Under the pieces are notes generated by a model. It saw only the letters and a program-made list of their open reading frames with translations. It was not told the DNA's origin and searched no databases. 64,000 nucleotides of DNA from Chiridota heheva. Its lineage: Eukaryota > Echinodermata > Holothuroidea > Apodida > Chiridotidae. This document shows positions 22,315-32,607 of this stretch, piece after piece (position 1 is the stretch's first letter; each line of letters starts with the position of its first letter). Both the position numbers and the translations under genes were made by a program. The stretch is from NCBI GenBank assembly GCA_020152595.1, contig JAIGNY010003797.1, positions 441,001-505,000 of the forward strand, in the 5' to 3' direction.

Positions 22315-24060
22315 TGGTTTCGATGTGATAGCATTAGGAACCTCCTATGCAATGATGGTGTTTTGTACTCCACTGTCTGACTTTTAAAACCAGATGCAAA
22401 TAGTGACGAGAAGAATCACGCCACGACTATAGCTATAGCTTGTAGAATGTTCAAAGTTTGTATGTATGTATGCATGCATGTATGTGTATATGTATGTGTG
22501 TGTATATGTATGTATGTGTATATGTATGTATATGTATGTATGTGTATGTATGTATGTGTATATGTATGTATGTGTATATGTATGTGACAGCAATATCTCA
22601 GAACAGTATACTGGATTAGTGTTGTATGTGGTACACAGATAACCCATGATGTGCCCTATTGTTTTTGATGGTGATGCCATGCATATTAATGAGTAGGGGG
22701 TTTAATGTAAAAATCTTGAAATGCTCATATTTTAACAATTGTGTGTCTGTTTTGTTTCATATTTGGTGTAATTATGTTAGCTGTCATGCAGGGCTTAATA
22801 TCATTTTGCTGGAAAAAAGCTTGTAAACACGGTATCTCTAGAACGTAAAGTGGATTCATGCCATATTTAGTACACTGATAGCCCATGGTATGTAGATGTG
22901 CCCTATTGTTTTTGATGGTGATGTCATGCATAATAAATGAGTTGGCAAGGCTTAACGTAAAAATCTTTAAATGTTCATATTTTAACAACAGCATATCTGT
23001 TTTGTTTCATATTTGGATAATTATGATATTAGCTGGTGTGTACGTGTTCATGATGTAAAAATATTGAATTTCATTAATATGCATAGTGGGCCGTGCTTAA
23101 TATGATTTTGCTGAAAAGCTTGTAAACACTGTATCTCAAGAATGGTACAGTGGATTCATGTCATGTTTGGTACACTGATAGCTCATGGTCTGTAGATGTT
23201 CCTTATTGTTTTGTGATATCATGCATTTTAATGAGTAGGCAGGGCTTAATGTAAAAATCTTGAAATGCAATCATATTTAACAATCGCATGTCTGGTTTTC
23301 TTTCATATTTGGGAGAATTATGATGTTAGCTGATGTGTACATGTTCATGATGTAAAAACGTTGAATTTCATTGATGTGTGTAGTGGGCGGGGCTTATGAT
23401 TTTGATATTGCCTAAAAGAGCTTGCAAAAACAGTATCCCAAGAACGGTAAACTGGATTCATGTCATACTTTGGTACACAATAGCCCATGGTCTGTATATG
23501 TGCTCTATTATTTTTTGGGGTGATATCATGAATATTAATAAGTGGGTGGGGCTTATAGTGAAAATATCTGATTCATGTCATATTGGGTATGATAATTTTG
23601 TTGGTTACTGTGCACATGCTTATGTTATCAGCAGATATCGTTAGTATATATGGCTTAATGTGAAAGTGCTAAATGATGTAAACACCATACTGTATTTCAT
23701 GAACAATATATCAGATTTATGCTATATCAGGTACACAGATGGGTCATGATCTGTACATGTATGTTCTAATATTGTGGTAGTGATGTCATGAATATTAATA
23801 AGTAGGTAGGGATTACTGACAAATTTTTGAAATAGAATAAATGAGCAACCATTTTTGCGTTATACTTGCTATGATGATGTTTATTATTGTGCAAATGCTA
23901 ATGTCAACATTTTTGTTGATCTACATGATGGGTGTGGCTTATGAATTAATATCATGCAACAAATATTTAATGATATGCAATAACATGACAGTTTATACAA
24001 ATTTTGCAAATCATTTAGCTGATGTAAAAAAAAGCATCGGAACCACAAAACCTTTCATTA
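22315..24060 (+). repeat. Quasi-tandem array of diverged ~240-300-bp units
   Basis: Five units share an ordered block: a 'ggattcatg' box, 'ggtacac-gat-g-ccatg', 'tgtagatgt', 'ctattgttttt', and 'gatgtcatgcatattaatgag'. The anchors fall near 22643, 22881, 23183, 23482 and 23740. Two more diverged units occur at about 25384-25600 and 26130-26330. It is non-coding and of unknown class. Confidence 0.8.
22459..22586. repeat. Simple repeat (TATG/TATA mix)
   Basis: A run of tatgtatg and gtgtatatgtatg tetramers, located at the head of the quasi-tandem array. A similar GTGTATGT run sits at the head of the related unit at 25430. Confidence 0.9.
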
Positions 24061-24320
24061 GTTGTTCTGCTCCTTAAAGTTTCAAACAGTCAGACCTAAT
24101 CTGATAAATAACCAGGTCGGGTCAGATTTTTCCTCTTTATTTTGTTTATTCTGAAAACCTTAGTTGTTGTGGAAGTTGGTGCTGAGTATCATATTAGCAA
24201 TGGATGAAGTCCTTATTGTGTGGTTATATTAATTAGGATAAAGTGGTCTCACTATTTGCTACAGTAAGTTTGTGGTTATGATTTGCTGGAACAAATTTTA
24301 AAGGAGAAGGACAAGTCATG
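24052..24320 (+). repeat. Dispersed repeat family R2 (copy 1)
   Basis: About 265 bp that match 52538-52797 closely, from TTAGTTGTTCTGCTCCTTAA through CAGGTCGGGTCAGATTT and GTGGAAGTTGGTGCTGAG to GAAGGACAAGTCATG. Similarity ends abruptly at both ends. It is non-coding. Confidence 0.88.
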
Positions 24321-25383
24321 TTTGGTTCCTGTTTCATCATCATATCATGGAAGTATTCATACCTCCATGTTATATTCAGCAAACTCGACAATTGCCCGAA
24401 CAAACCAATCAACAAGCTGATAAAAATGACAACTGGTGAAACAGAGCTGGCAGGTTGAAAATCCCACACAAGTATAGTAACACAAAATATTGTCCAATTC
24501 GGACTAAAATGCTTGATGCTGTCACGGTCATTCAAGACATATTTGCATATACTCACGAATTACAATTTTCTATGCATCAGCATAGTTTGTTAATTGTTGC
24601 GGATAGGTGATTAATAGTCCTTTCAGATGAAAAACATGTATTTTGATTATAATCTTTTGTGTGTTATCATAATGTAATTCATGACATTTTATTGTCTCAA
24701 AATCACAACTTTAATTCATAGTTTTATAAGACAGCAGCCAAGCATATTATTCCTATGAGGAAGATCTCCCCAACTTTTCTGACAGATATCAACATTTTCT
24801 GACTAGATTTGGGTGTGACACCCGCCTCACACTGCCCCATGCCATTTAACCCTCATTTATATTGGGTCCTTATAATAACAACTCAATAGGATGACAATGG
24901 AAGATAAAATGGTAAAAAATGTCTATTAATTGGTAATGCGACCGCTTTGAAAATGAAAGAAAGAAAAGTAATGTGCACTGTGTCACGGTTACGAGCCTTA
25001 CGGCTGACTTTGGGGAATTAGGGGAATTTTTTCAGAAAATTAAACAAATTTTTTCAGAAAATTCTTCCAAAAGTCTAACTTAACTTTTTGGAAAATTGGC
25101 TGAATGTTTTTAAAAATTAATCAAATTTAAGTGGCAATAAGAGAAGCTCAGAAGCCTTGATGACACATGCCATGAAAATACTACAGTTATTCATTAAGCT
25201 GCATAAAAAATTGAAATTCAGCAAAGGGAGGAGCGATCACTCGTACTCCCCTGGCTACGTCCCTGGAAAGGAATGGGGGTGGGGTATGGAATTTCATGCT
25301 ATAACTTGGGATTCAGGTGGCTAATCTCAACATCACAACTTTAATCATTTTAACATGAATGTTAGTAACTTTTGTCATGTCCT
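24321..25383. other. Intergenic sequence, nothing recognised
   Basis: AT-rich, with a short direct repeat of 'tttttcagaaaatt' near 25030-25065. No exon features. Confidence 0.45.
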
Positions 25384-26330
25384 TTATGGTTCCGATGCTA
25401 TCAGCATCAGGAACCTATGCAGTCATGTTGGCGTGTGTGGGTGTATGTGTGTGTATGTGACGCTTTGCTTGTAAGCGCGATATCTCCTGAACAGTGCATA
25501 TATGCCATATTATATTTGGCACATAGATGCATCGTGATCCATAGATGGTCCCAATTGTTTTTGATATCAATATCGTGCATATTAATGAGTCGGCGGAGCA
25601 AAATGTTCAGGAATGTACTCTACTGCCCTCTATTGACAGTTTTAAAAATCGCCCTCAACATCTTCAGATATGCTTTGAGAGGTAAAGTGGCTATCCCTCA
25701 AGTTAAGATGGCAGCCCCCAGATGGATTTAAGCTGAGGCTGTCTTGAATTAGATTTTGGATTTCTTTGTATATTCATCAGTTTCAAGCTGCAATTTCCTC
25801 AGAGTTGAATATATACACTTTGGAAATCCAATGAATTATTTGTTTTCTTCTTAATTGAATGTCATCTTCCTTTAGAGGTAAAGTGAACTATCCCAAATTT
25901 GAGCGCCTTTGTCGTGATTTTTGGTAAAATATTTCATGTGAGTTTTTTCCAAAATATTTCATGTGAGATTTTTCCAAAATATAATCCATGTATACAGACA
26001 GTTGATAAAACAAGTATCCATCTTTGTAGGAACTATGCAGGTTTATTATTTTTTAATTTTTTTTTACTTATTTTATAATGATCCAACTTTAAAGCTCATT
26101 TTCTCAAAATTGTGATTTTGGGGATAGCCCACTTTTTCTCTCGTGTACATGCACATATGTGCATCATGATTCAAAGAGATGGTCCCTATTGTTTGTAGTA
26201 TCAATATTGTGCATATTAATGAGTGGGCGGGGGATGTAAAATCTTTAAATGCTCATATTGATAACCATATATCTGTTTGCATCTTCTTTGGCTATAAATA
26301 AAGTGTTAGGATTGGTGTAGATGCCCATCT
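25384..26330 (+). repeat. Two isolated, diverged units of the 22-24 kb repeat
   Basis: The unit at about 25384-25600 keeps the head 'gcatcaggaacctatgcagtcatg' like that at 22332-22355. Both units keep 'attgttt-ta-atcaatat-gtgcatattaatgag'. The stretch between them has no recognisable content. Confidence 0.65.
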
Positions 26331-26613
26331 TATAACCATAAACCAAAGGGTTGTGTGGTTCTGATGCCTTATTATTATTTATTTTTTTAGAAGCTGTTGT
26401 AGTGCAGGTGGAATGGTAACGTTATTTTATGGACTCGTATGAAATGTCACTCCTTACATTACAATCAATTTCATTTTCTTTTTTAGTTAGAGTCCCCCCA
26501 GTGAGACCACATTTGAATTTCAAGTCAACATGTTTCATGGCCCCTTCCTCTCTAAACAGAGCAATGTTGAATAGTATATAAAGTCATATAAAGCAGGTTT
26601 TAAAGCAATAGTA

Positions 26614-26912
26614 ACTTTGAGCTCCATTGCGAATGACTCTTTGATGTCAATTTTCCCCCTCCCCTAGTTGTGGCAATTAATCTTTCATTGGTTAGTGCTA
26701 ATACACTACTAATATCTGTTTTAAACTGACTAATTTTTACATTAAGTTTTAAAACGTAACCTATAATGGGTATATTATATCCACTGTCTTCAACAGTTGA
26801 GGTTATATAGAGATAATCCACCTGTGAAGAACTGATGGACGAGGACCCGCCGGGAATTGAACCAGGGACACCTAACTTGGCAATGTCACGCTTGATTCCA
26901 CCCACAACCTGT
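26614..26912 (-). repeat. tRNA-derived SINE, minus copy
   Basis: The complement reads GACATTGCCAAGTTAGGTGTC, then a B-box-like GGTTCAATTCCCGGCGGGTCC, then TCAGTTCTTCACAGGTGG and a body ending AGAGTCATTCGC. It pairs over about 300 bp with the plus copy at 27167-27472. Confidence 0.8.
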
Positions 26913-27166
26913 AAATTTATATCAAATTGATATCTTTTATACTGATGTTCCTTTGTTTAGGCTGTAAGCGATATTGTTCTCCCAGAAGGACAAGGACGAG
27001 ATGAATTAATAGACGACGGTGGCTAGGCTAGAATGCCCCTTTGACTTGCATTTAAAGTGCATTCCTTCTCATTACTTGAACAATTGCAGCAGTCGCAAAC
27101 AGGCAAAGGACGTTACATCGGTTGACTTTGTATAATTATCTAAAAGTTTAAAAGAAACAAATACTT

Positions 27167-27472
27167 TGGTCTAGTGGTCATATCATGACCTTGCCAAGTT
27201 AGATGTCCCTGGTTCAATTCCCGGTGGGTCCTCATGCATCAGTTCTTCACAGGTGGATTATTTCTATATAACCTTATTGAACTGTTGAAGACTGGATGTA
27301 AAATACCCAATATATCTATCTACATTTTAAAACTTAATCTAAAAACTTGTCAGTAAAACACAGATATTTATAGTGTATTAGCACCTACCAATCAAAGATT
27401 AATTCCCACAACTAGGGGAGAGTGAAAATTGACATTAAAGAGTCATTCGCACAACTGGGACTCAAAGTACGG
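27167..27472 (+). repeat. tRNA-derived SINE, plus copy
   Basis: The head TGGTCTAGTGGTCATATCAT is A-box-like and GGTTCAATTCCCGGTGGGTCC is B-box-like. The body continues through TTCTTCACAGGTGGATTAT to AGAGTCATTCGCACAACTGG. It forms a 300-bp inverted pair with the copy about 255 bp upstream. Confidence 0.82.
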
Positions 27473-28149
27473 CCAAAATCTTTTCTGTGGGGGGGGGGGA
27501 ATCTTTAAAACATTCTGTTTTGAAAATTCCAATGGGGTGAGACCAGTGTTGACATTAGTAAGGGATTCCCCTCTTGTATCACTTTATTTTCAATTCCCCC
27601 TTAAATAAATCATGAGAGGGAATCTGCTATTATAAGTGCAATGAATATTCATTCGCTCAATGCCTTCCACCTGTCGAAATATATCTGTTCAAACTTTTCC
27701 ATGCAGTTACAAATTCCTAAAACTACAGATAGATGTGTGCATTATGCAATACTTTCATTCATTCAGATGATTCATTCATGGGTTGATTATCATTAGCAGA
27801 TAATCAATGGCTGTTTTATCTATAACTTTAAGCACTTAACAGCTTAAAAGATCTCAGTGATCTAGTAGTAATATCACCAGCGCTAGCAGTGACAATCTAG
27901 CGTCCCCGGTTCAATGCCTGGTGGGTCTCTGAAATTTATAACATCTCTGAACCAAACATTGTTTTAATTTGGATTTTTTTTAAAATTTGGATTATTACAG
28001 TTTTATTATTAAATAAGTCAATGATTCAATCGTTTTCTTCATAAACGTACCCCTCCCATGCACCCACCCACGCACTGTAATCTGATATTCTTTAATCCAA
28101 TATGTTTCTGTCACGCCCCCCCCCCCCCTCCCCCATCCTTCCTTTCATA
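27473..28149. repeat. Intergenic stretch holding a third SINE head
   Basis: At 27850-27935, TGATCTAGTAGTAATATC and GGTTCAATGCCTGGTGGGTC are spaced as tRNA-like A and B boxes and match the SINE heads nearby; the SINE body is absent. Poly-G (27488) and poly-C (28117) tracts are present. Nothing else is recognised. Confidence 0.6.
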
Positions 28150-28520
28150 AATTATTCCCTCCCAGATCAAGTTATCCCTTACAAAAAAAATCCCAGATCT
28201 GGCCAGATATAAATCCCAGATCTGGCAAAGATATTGAATCCAGATCTGGGATTCATATCATATCCAGATCTAGCCGAATAAAGAATTGGGCAGATATAAA
28301 TTCAAATTTGATCTGGCCAGATCAACCTTGATCTGGATTTTCCAGATCAAATTTGATCTGGGCCAGCTATAATATCCAGATCTGGCCAGATCAAACTTTA
28401 GGTATATCAAATTGACTTTAATCAAGGTTCATATCTGCCTTTATCAGTTTATTAAGCCAGATCACACTTTAGTTACCCAAATATAAACTGTATTAAAGCC
28501 AGATATGGATTTTTGTAAGG
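28150..28520. repeat. Cluster of CCAGATCTGG-type palindromic motifs
   Basis: The decamer CCAGATCTGG and one-off forms (CCAGATCAA, TTGATCTGG) occur more than ten times in about 330 bp at irregular spacing and on both strands. Confidence 0.8.
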
Positions 28521-28548
28521 GATGTCCCCAACCCACTTCATGAATGAA

Positions 28549-28795
28549 ACAGCGTCCGCTTCCGCGCCAGTGTCCCCCATCCGCGCCGGAGTCCGCATCC
28601 GCGCCGGTGTCCGCATCCGCGCCGGAGTCCGCATCCGCGCCGGAGTCCGCGCCAACATCGAAGTCCGCATCCGCGCCGGAGTTCGCGCCGACATTGGCGT
28701 CGGCATCCGCGCCGACATCGGGGTCCGCATCTACATCGGCGTCCGCATCCGCGCCGGTGTCCGCATCCGCGCTGGCATCCCCTTTTGTGTCCGCC
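28549..28795. repeat. GC-rich 18-bp minisatellite
   Basis: The unit is GCGCCGGAGTCCGCATCC with variants GTGTCC, ACATCG and GGCGTC, about 12 units. It is far more GC-rich than its surroundings. All six frames are partly open because the unit length is a multiple of three; I do not call a gene. A single unit pair remains at 30198-30243. Confidence 0.92.
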
Positions 28796-28870
28796 TCGGC
28801 ATTGCAACACTTAGTGACGTAGCCAGAGGGGAAGATTTCCCCCCAATATTTTAATCCGTCGGCTCATATC

Positions 28871-28995
28871 TTAATCCGTCGGTTCAGATTTTAATCTGTC
28901 GGTTCAGATTTTAATCTGTCGGTTCAGATTTTATTCTTGTCCGTTCAGATTTTAATCTGTCGGTTCAGATTTTAATCTGTCAGTTTAGATTGGTG
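28871..28995. repeat. 20-bp tandem repeat
   Basis: The unit is GGTTCAGATTTTAATCTGTC, about six copies, lying within the duplicated block described for 28790-29350. The related block at 30310-30345 keeps only about two units. Confidence 0.9.
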
Positions 28996-29399
28996 CAGTC
29001 GTTCAACAAGCTTTGACATTCCAGGTGCTTATTATGTTTTTAGATTTCAAAAGGGCATTTTCTCAGAAAAAAGGTTCTTCCGGTATTAATATATCAAACA
29101 TTTGTGCGATTTTCTATTTAAATACATGAACTAAGACACACAGAGAGGAGAGAGAGGGAGAGGTGGGTGTCGGAGTGCATGTGATACAGAATAGGCTTAA
29201 TTTAAAACTTTCAAAACATTTACACAAGTTTGTATTAACTTATTGAAAACCATTAAACAATCCATATTTTCCATAGAGTGATGATAAATATAATAAAGTA
29301 CTTATACAGCGCCATTACTAAAAAAAGATAAACCTAGCCATGTACAAACGTAAACAATAAAACATTAAGATATTGTGTTTTGCATATATTATATATGAT

Positions 29400-30180
29400 A
29401 AGGGCTTAACGGCACCGCGACAACGAGGGTCAATTGTGCCTGGGAGGTTAGACCATTCTAACTAAAAGTCAGAAAGCTGGCATCGAGAGAGGAGGTGCAT
29501 GGGTGACGAAAAAAGAAGTAGAGAGGGGGAGGGGGGAGGACTAAATATGGTTGTAGAGGGAAGCATGATGAAGGAAGGAGACAATTTTATCCGGGGGTTT
29601 TCTAAAAGAACTCGGCAATTGAGCTATGGGAAGAGGGGCTGCATCAGCCCTGTCATTGCCAGGGATGCCAACATGGCTGGGTATCCAGAAGAAAATAATA
29701 CTTTTCCTGTAGAGGGTAGGCGAAAAGAGTTTCCGGAGGAGGAGATGGGATGAGGAGTTATTCCATTTAAGATTGGGTAAAGAAGTAAGGACAGCCTTGG
29801 AGAAGATGGCAAAGTGGCTGAGCGGAGAGTACTCAATAAAGTTGAGGCGAGGAGGATGGCCTTTGCCTCGGCTGAAAAGATGGACGAGTAGTCGGGAAGC
29901 CTGCTACTGAGGGTGATGTCTTGAATGACGGCAGCAGCAGCTGTCTTGTCGCCTTCCTTGGAGCCATCAGTATAAATGAAGGTGTAGTTTGAGAGTTGGT
30001 CTTTGATTTGGTTGTGGAAATTGATGAAGAGGTTAGGGTCGGTTTGGGTTTTGTGATGAGTGGAGAAGCCCAGGTGGATAGAAGGGAGGGTGGCCCAAGC
30101 AGGAAAAGTGGACCAGAAGAAAGGTGCCAAGAGTGGCGGGTTTGATGCCGAGATGGAGGAGGTCTGATTTGATGCGTATT
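29400..30180 (-). mobile_element. Non-LTR family A fragment, minus strand
   Basis: On the minus strand it reads NYTFIYTDGSKEGDKTAAAA, then SAEAKAILLAS (RNase H with the acidic D and E residues kept), then a damaged GYPAMLASLAMTGLMQ region, an internal deletion, and the usual 3' end. The 3' terminus GGGCTTAACGGCACC faces 29400. One RNase H segment of about 130 residues is open, but no complete domain or ORF2 remains. Confidence 0.88.
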
Positions 30181-30857
30181 ACTATGCATTGTGACATACG
30201 TCCCCGTCCGCGCCGAGTCGGCTTCCGCGTTCGCGTCCGCCTCGGCGATGCAAAACCCAGTGGCGTAGCTAAAAGGGGGGGGAGGGGGTGGATTTCCCTC
30301 ACTATTTTAAACCGTTCAGATTTTAATCTGGCGGTTCAGATTGGTGCCCTCGGTTCAACAAGCTTTGACATTCCAGGTGCTTATTATGTTTTTAGATTTT
30401 AAAAGGGCACTTTCTCAGAAAAAGGTTCTTCGGTATTGATATATGAAACAATGTGCGATTTTCTTTTTAAATACATGACCTAAGACACACAGAGAGAGGG
30501 AGAGGTGGGTGCCGGAGCCTGATACCTGTAGAACTGGCTTATTTGAAAAGTTTCACAACATTTACACAAGTTTGTAGTAACTTATTGAAAACCTTTAGAT
30601 AATCCATATTTTCCATAGAGTGATGATAAACCTAGCCATGTACAAACGTAAACAATAGAATATTATATTTTCACATTATGGTTATCATGATTTTGTCTTT
30701 TGTATATATTATATTCAGCATCTATGATCTATGATTCAGCATATATGATGTTTCCTGGACGAAAGGCTAGTAACCTGAGATTATAGACCTAGAAGTGTCA
30801 AGTAATTCGTGACTTTCGACCTTGAAGTGGAAGCTAAAGCCCCACTTGCACCAGTGC

Positions 30858-31340
30858 TTATCCAGCCTGTTCTTAAACAAATTTAAAATGCATCATGTTT
30901 CCACAACCTCCTTTGGTAAATTATTCCATAACTTGCAAATCCGATTGGAGAAAAAATGATGTCGAATGATGTGAATGAATGTGAAAAGGAGTTTCCTGTT
31001 TTTAGAACCTCTTGTTCTAGTACGAATCGGTATTAAATTTGCAACTCTTGTATCATATATATGTAAGACCATCTTATATACTTCAATCATATCACCTCTT
31101 GCTCAAGTTGGTAGTTTCAGATTATTAAGCCTGTCAGAATATGGCATTGAGATTACGCAAATGTGGGATAAGTTTGGTGGCTCTCCTTTGAACATTTTCG
31201 GTCAACTCAATGTGTTTTTTTTGATCTGTTGATGGGTGCCAGACACAGTTTGAAAATTCCAGATGAAGTCTTACAAATGCCTTGTAGAATTGGAGCTTCA
31301 AAAGTAAGCTTGGAGTCAAAAGTTACTCCTAGATCCTTCT
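30858..31340 (-). mobile_element. CR1/L2-like LINE fragment, RT C-terminal region
   Basis: The minus strand reads LQFYKAFVRLHLEFSNCVWH, VQRRATKLIPHLRNL, MIEVYKMVLHIYD, then TRTRGSKNRKL and RICKLWNNLPKEVVE in neighbouring frames. This is the well-known order downstream of the catalytic core in CR1/L2-like elements. It is frameshifted and has no active site. Confidence 0.82.
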
Positions 31341-31557
31341 TATTAGTTACAGCTCTTTTTGACATGAATTTATAGCTATCTTTGACATGAATTTGACTTG
31401 TATAATAAACCTTCTTACTATGTAAGTTGTGACATACGTTTTTGCCCTTGAAATGTCAATTTTGCGAGAGCTGGCTTCGCTCCTGGACCCCACCAGGGGC
31501 CCTTAAGCGGGCCCCAATTCACCAATTCAATCCCCCCACCACCTCCACCCCCCCCCC

Positions 31558-31775
31558 CCACCCTTATATGAAAAACCTGTATACGCCACTGCCAACGCCA
31601 CTGCATAAGTTCCTAACTCGAATAGCATTCAGAACGGAAAATGAAAACAGAATTAGATGCTGTAAGTGGACTCCCATATGAAAAACCTGTACACGCCACT
31701 GCCAACGCCACTGCATAAGTTCCTGACTCGAATAGCATTCAGAACGAAAAATGAAAACAGAATTAGATGCTGTAA
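31558..31775. repeat. Tandem duplication of a ~108-bp unit
   Basis: 'atgaaaaacctgta-acgccactgcc' to 'gaattagatgctgtaag' occurs at about 31567-31666 and again at 31677-31774 with few changes. The unit contains a TACGCCACTG box also seen at the ends of a hAT-like MITE at 58387-58553. Confidence 0.9.
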
Positions 31776-32040
31776 GACGACTTCCCTAAAGCTTAGCTTG
31801 TTATCAAAATCTATCTCACTGGAATTTACCGGAAAAGTAACTCATGCTTACTTCTTTCAAATAGCGAACTCCCCTTGCAGCTTCGAATAGTCGTGTATGC
31901 TGTCATTAAGACAGCTCTAGTTTCATTAGTCACCACAGTTCCGGCCACTAGTCTTTATTCAAGTTGTTCCCTTTTGCCCCCAAAAAAATCTTGGGGACAA
32001 AATCGAGCTCCACTTATCAGAAAAAATGACCCCGGCATGT

Positions 32041-32072
32041 CCCGCCAAATTTCATTGGCTTTCCGCGGGAAA
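32041..32072 (+). promoter_or_regulatory. E2F/CCAAT/E2F-like cluster upstream of the Cut8-like gene
   Basis: In 32 bp there are CCCGCCAAA (complement TTTGGCGGG, 32041-32049), ATTGG (an inverted CCAAT box, 32054-32058) and GCGGGAAA (complement TTTCCCGC, an exact E2F consensus, 32065-32072). Such grouping is typical of cell-cycle promoters. It lies 475 bp before the proposed start codon in a locally less AT-rich stretch (32040-32600). No TATA box was found. Function is inferred. Confidence 0.45.
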
Positions 32073-32546
32073 TGAACTTAACGCTGCGATCATACCAGGG
32101 GCATTTAATTTAAATTTTTAAAAGGCGATACAGCACAGCGTATTATGTGCGTGTGCTAAGCCAGCTTAAAGGACTAACGTGAACTGCTGCTGCGGCACTG
32201 CTATTCACCAGATCTTCGGGCCTCTGCAGCGAACTGAGAGGGATTTGGAGTTACGAGTTGCTTTTTACATGAAACCCAAGAGAATATGCCCTTTTAAACG
32301 AAAATTAATTTGCTGCAGTAGTGACTTCCAGCTAGGTTCTGGAGAAATTGGAGCCTGGAGGGAGTGCGAGATCAAATGTATGCCTAACGACGTTGTTTCA
32401 GCGAGCCGCAAACTTCCCGCGTTACTTCAGTGACAGTAGCCTACATAAGATAGGTCACCATACTGCCTTAGGCCTAAGCCTAACGTAATAATACACTGCA
32501 AGCCAAATTCAACTAACTTATCCAAGTGCAGAAGACAGCCAAAAAC

Positions 32547-32607
32547 ATGCCATCAAGCAACAGCGTTCGACATGGTACCGTTTTGAGAGAACTCCCTGTC
32601 TCCATGG
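32547..32607 (+). CDS. Cut8-like gene, proposed first coding exon
   Basis: ATG at 32547 in AAAACATGC context (A at -3) is followed by 20 codons (MPSSNSVRHGTVLRELPVSM) plus one base, then donor G|GTAGGT at 32608. Its phase 1 exactly fits the start of the exon at 39342, giving ...SMDSRIDGE. It lies downstream of the E2F/CCAAT-like cluster. A rival exon at 36894-36942 has the same phase. Transcript evidence would decide. Confidence 0.5.

Larger units (their letters stand above)
28790..30665. repeat. Direct duplication (about 28790-29350 and 30240-30665) around a family A insertion
   Basis: The two blocks share in the same order: GTCCGCCTCGGC, a 'gtag' box with purine tract, the TTCAGATTTTAATCTG repeats, TTGACATTCCAGGTGCTTA, a 'gagagagggagaggtgggtg' region, and 'catgtacaaacgtaaacaat'. 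Between them lies a reversed family A copy. A local tandem duplication plus retrotransposon insertion is the simplest reading. Confidence 0.8.

Noticed and set aside
27167-27240. tRNA gene
   Set aside because: A and B boxes are present, but acceptor and anticodon stems do not pair, and the same head recurs in front of one shared body; it is a SINE. The same applies near 9816-9880 and 27850-27935.
28473-28854. Overlapping Arg/Ala/Pro-rich open frames on both strands
   Set aside because: They come from the 18-bp GC-rich minisatellite, whose unit length keeps frames open; no splice or start features support a gene.
28790-30665. LTRs of a retrotransposon flanking an internal region
   Set aside because: The direct blocks lack TG...CA ends, primer-binding site and polypurine tract; the DNA between is a reversed non-LTR fragment.
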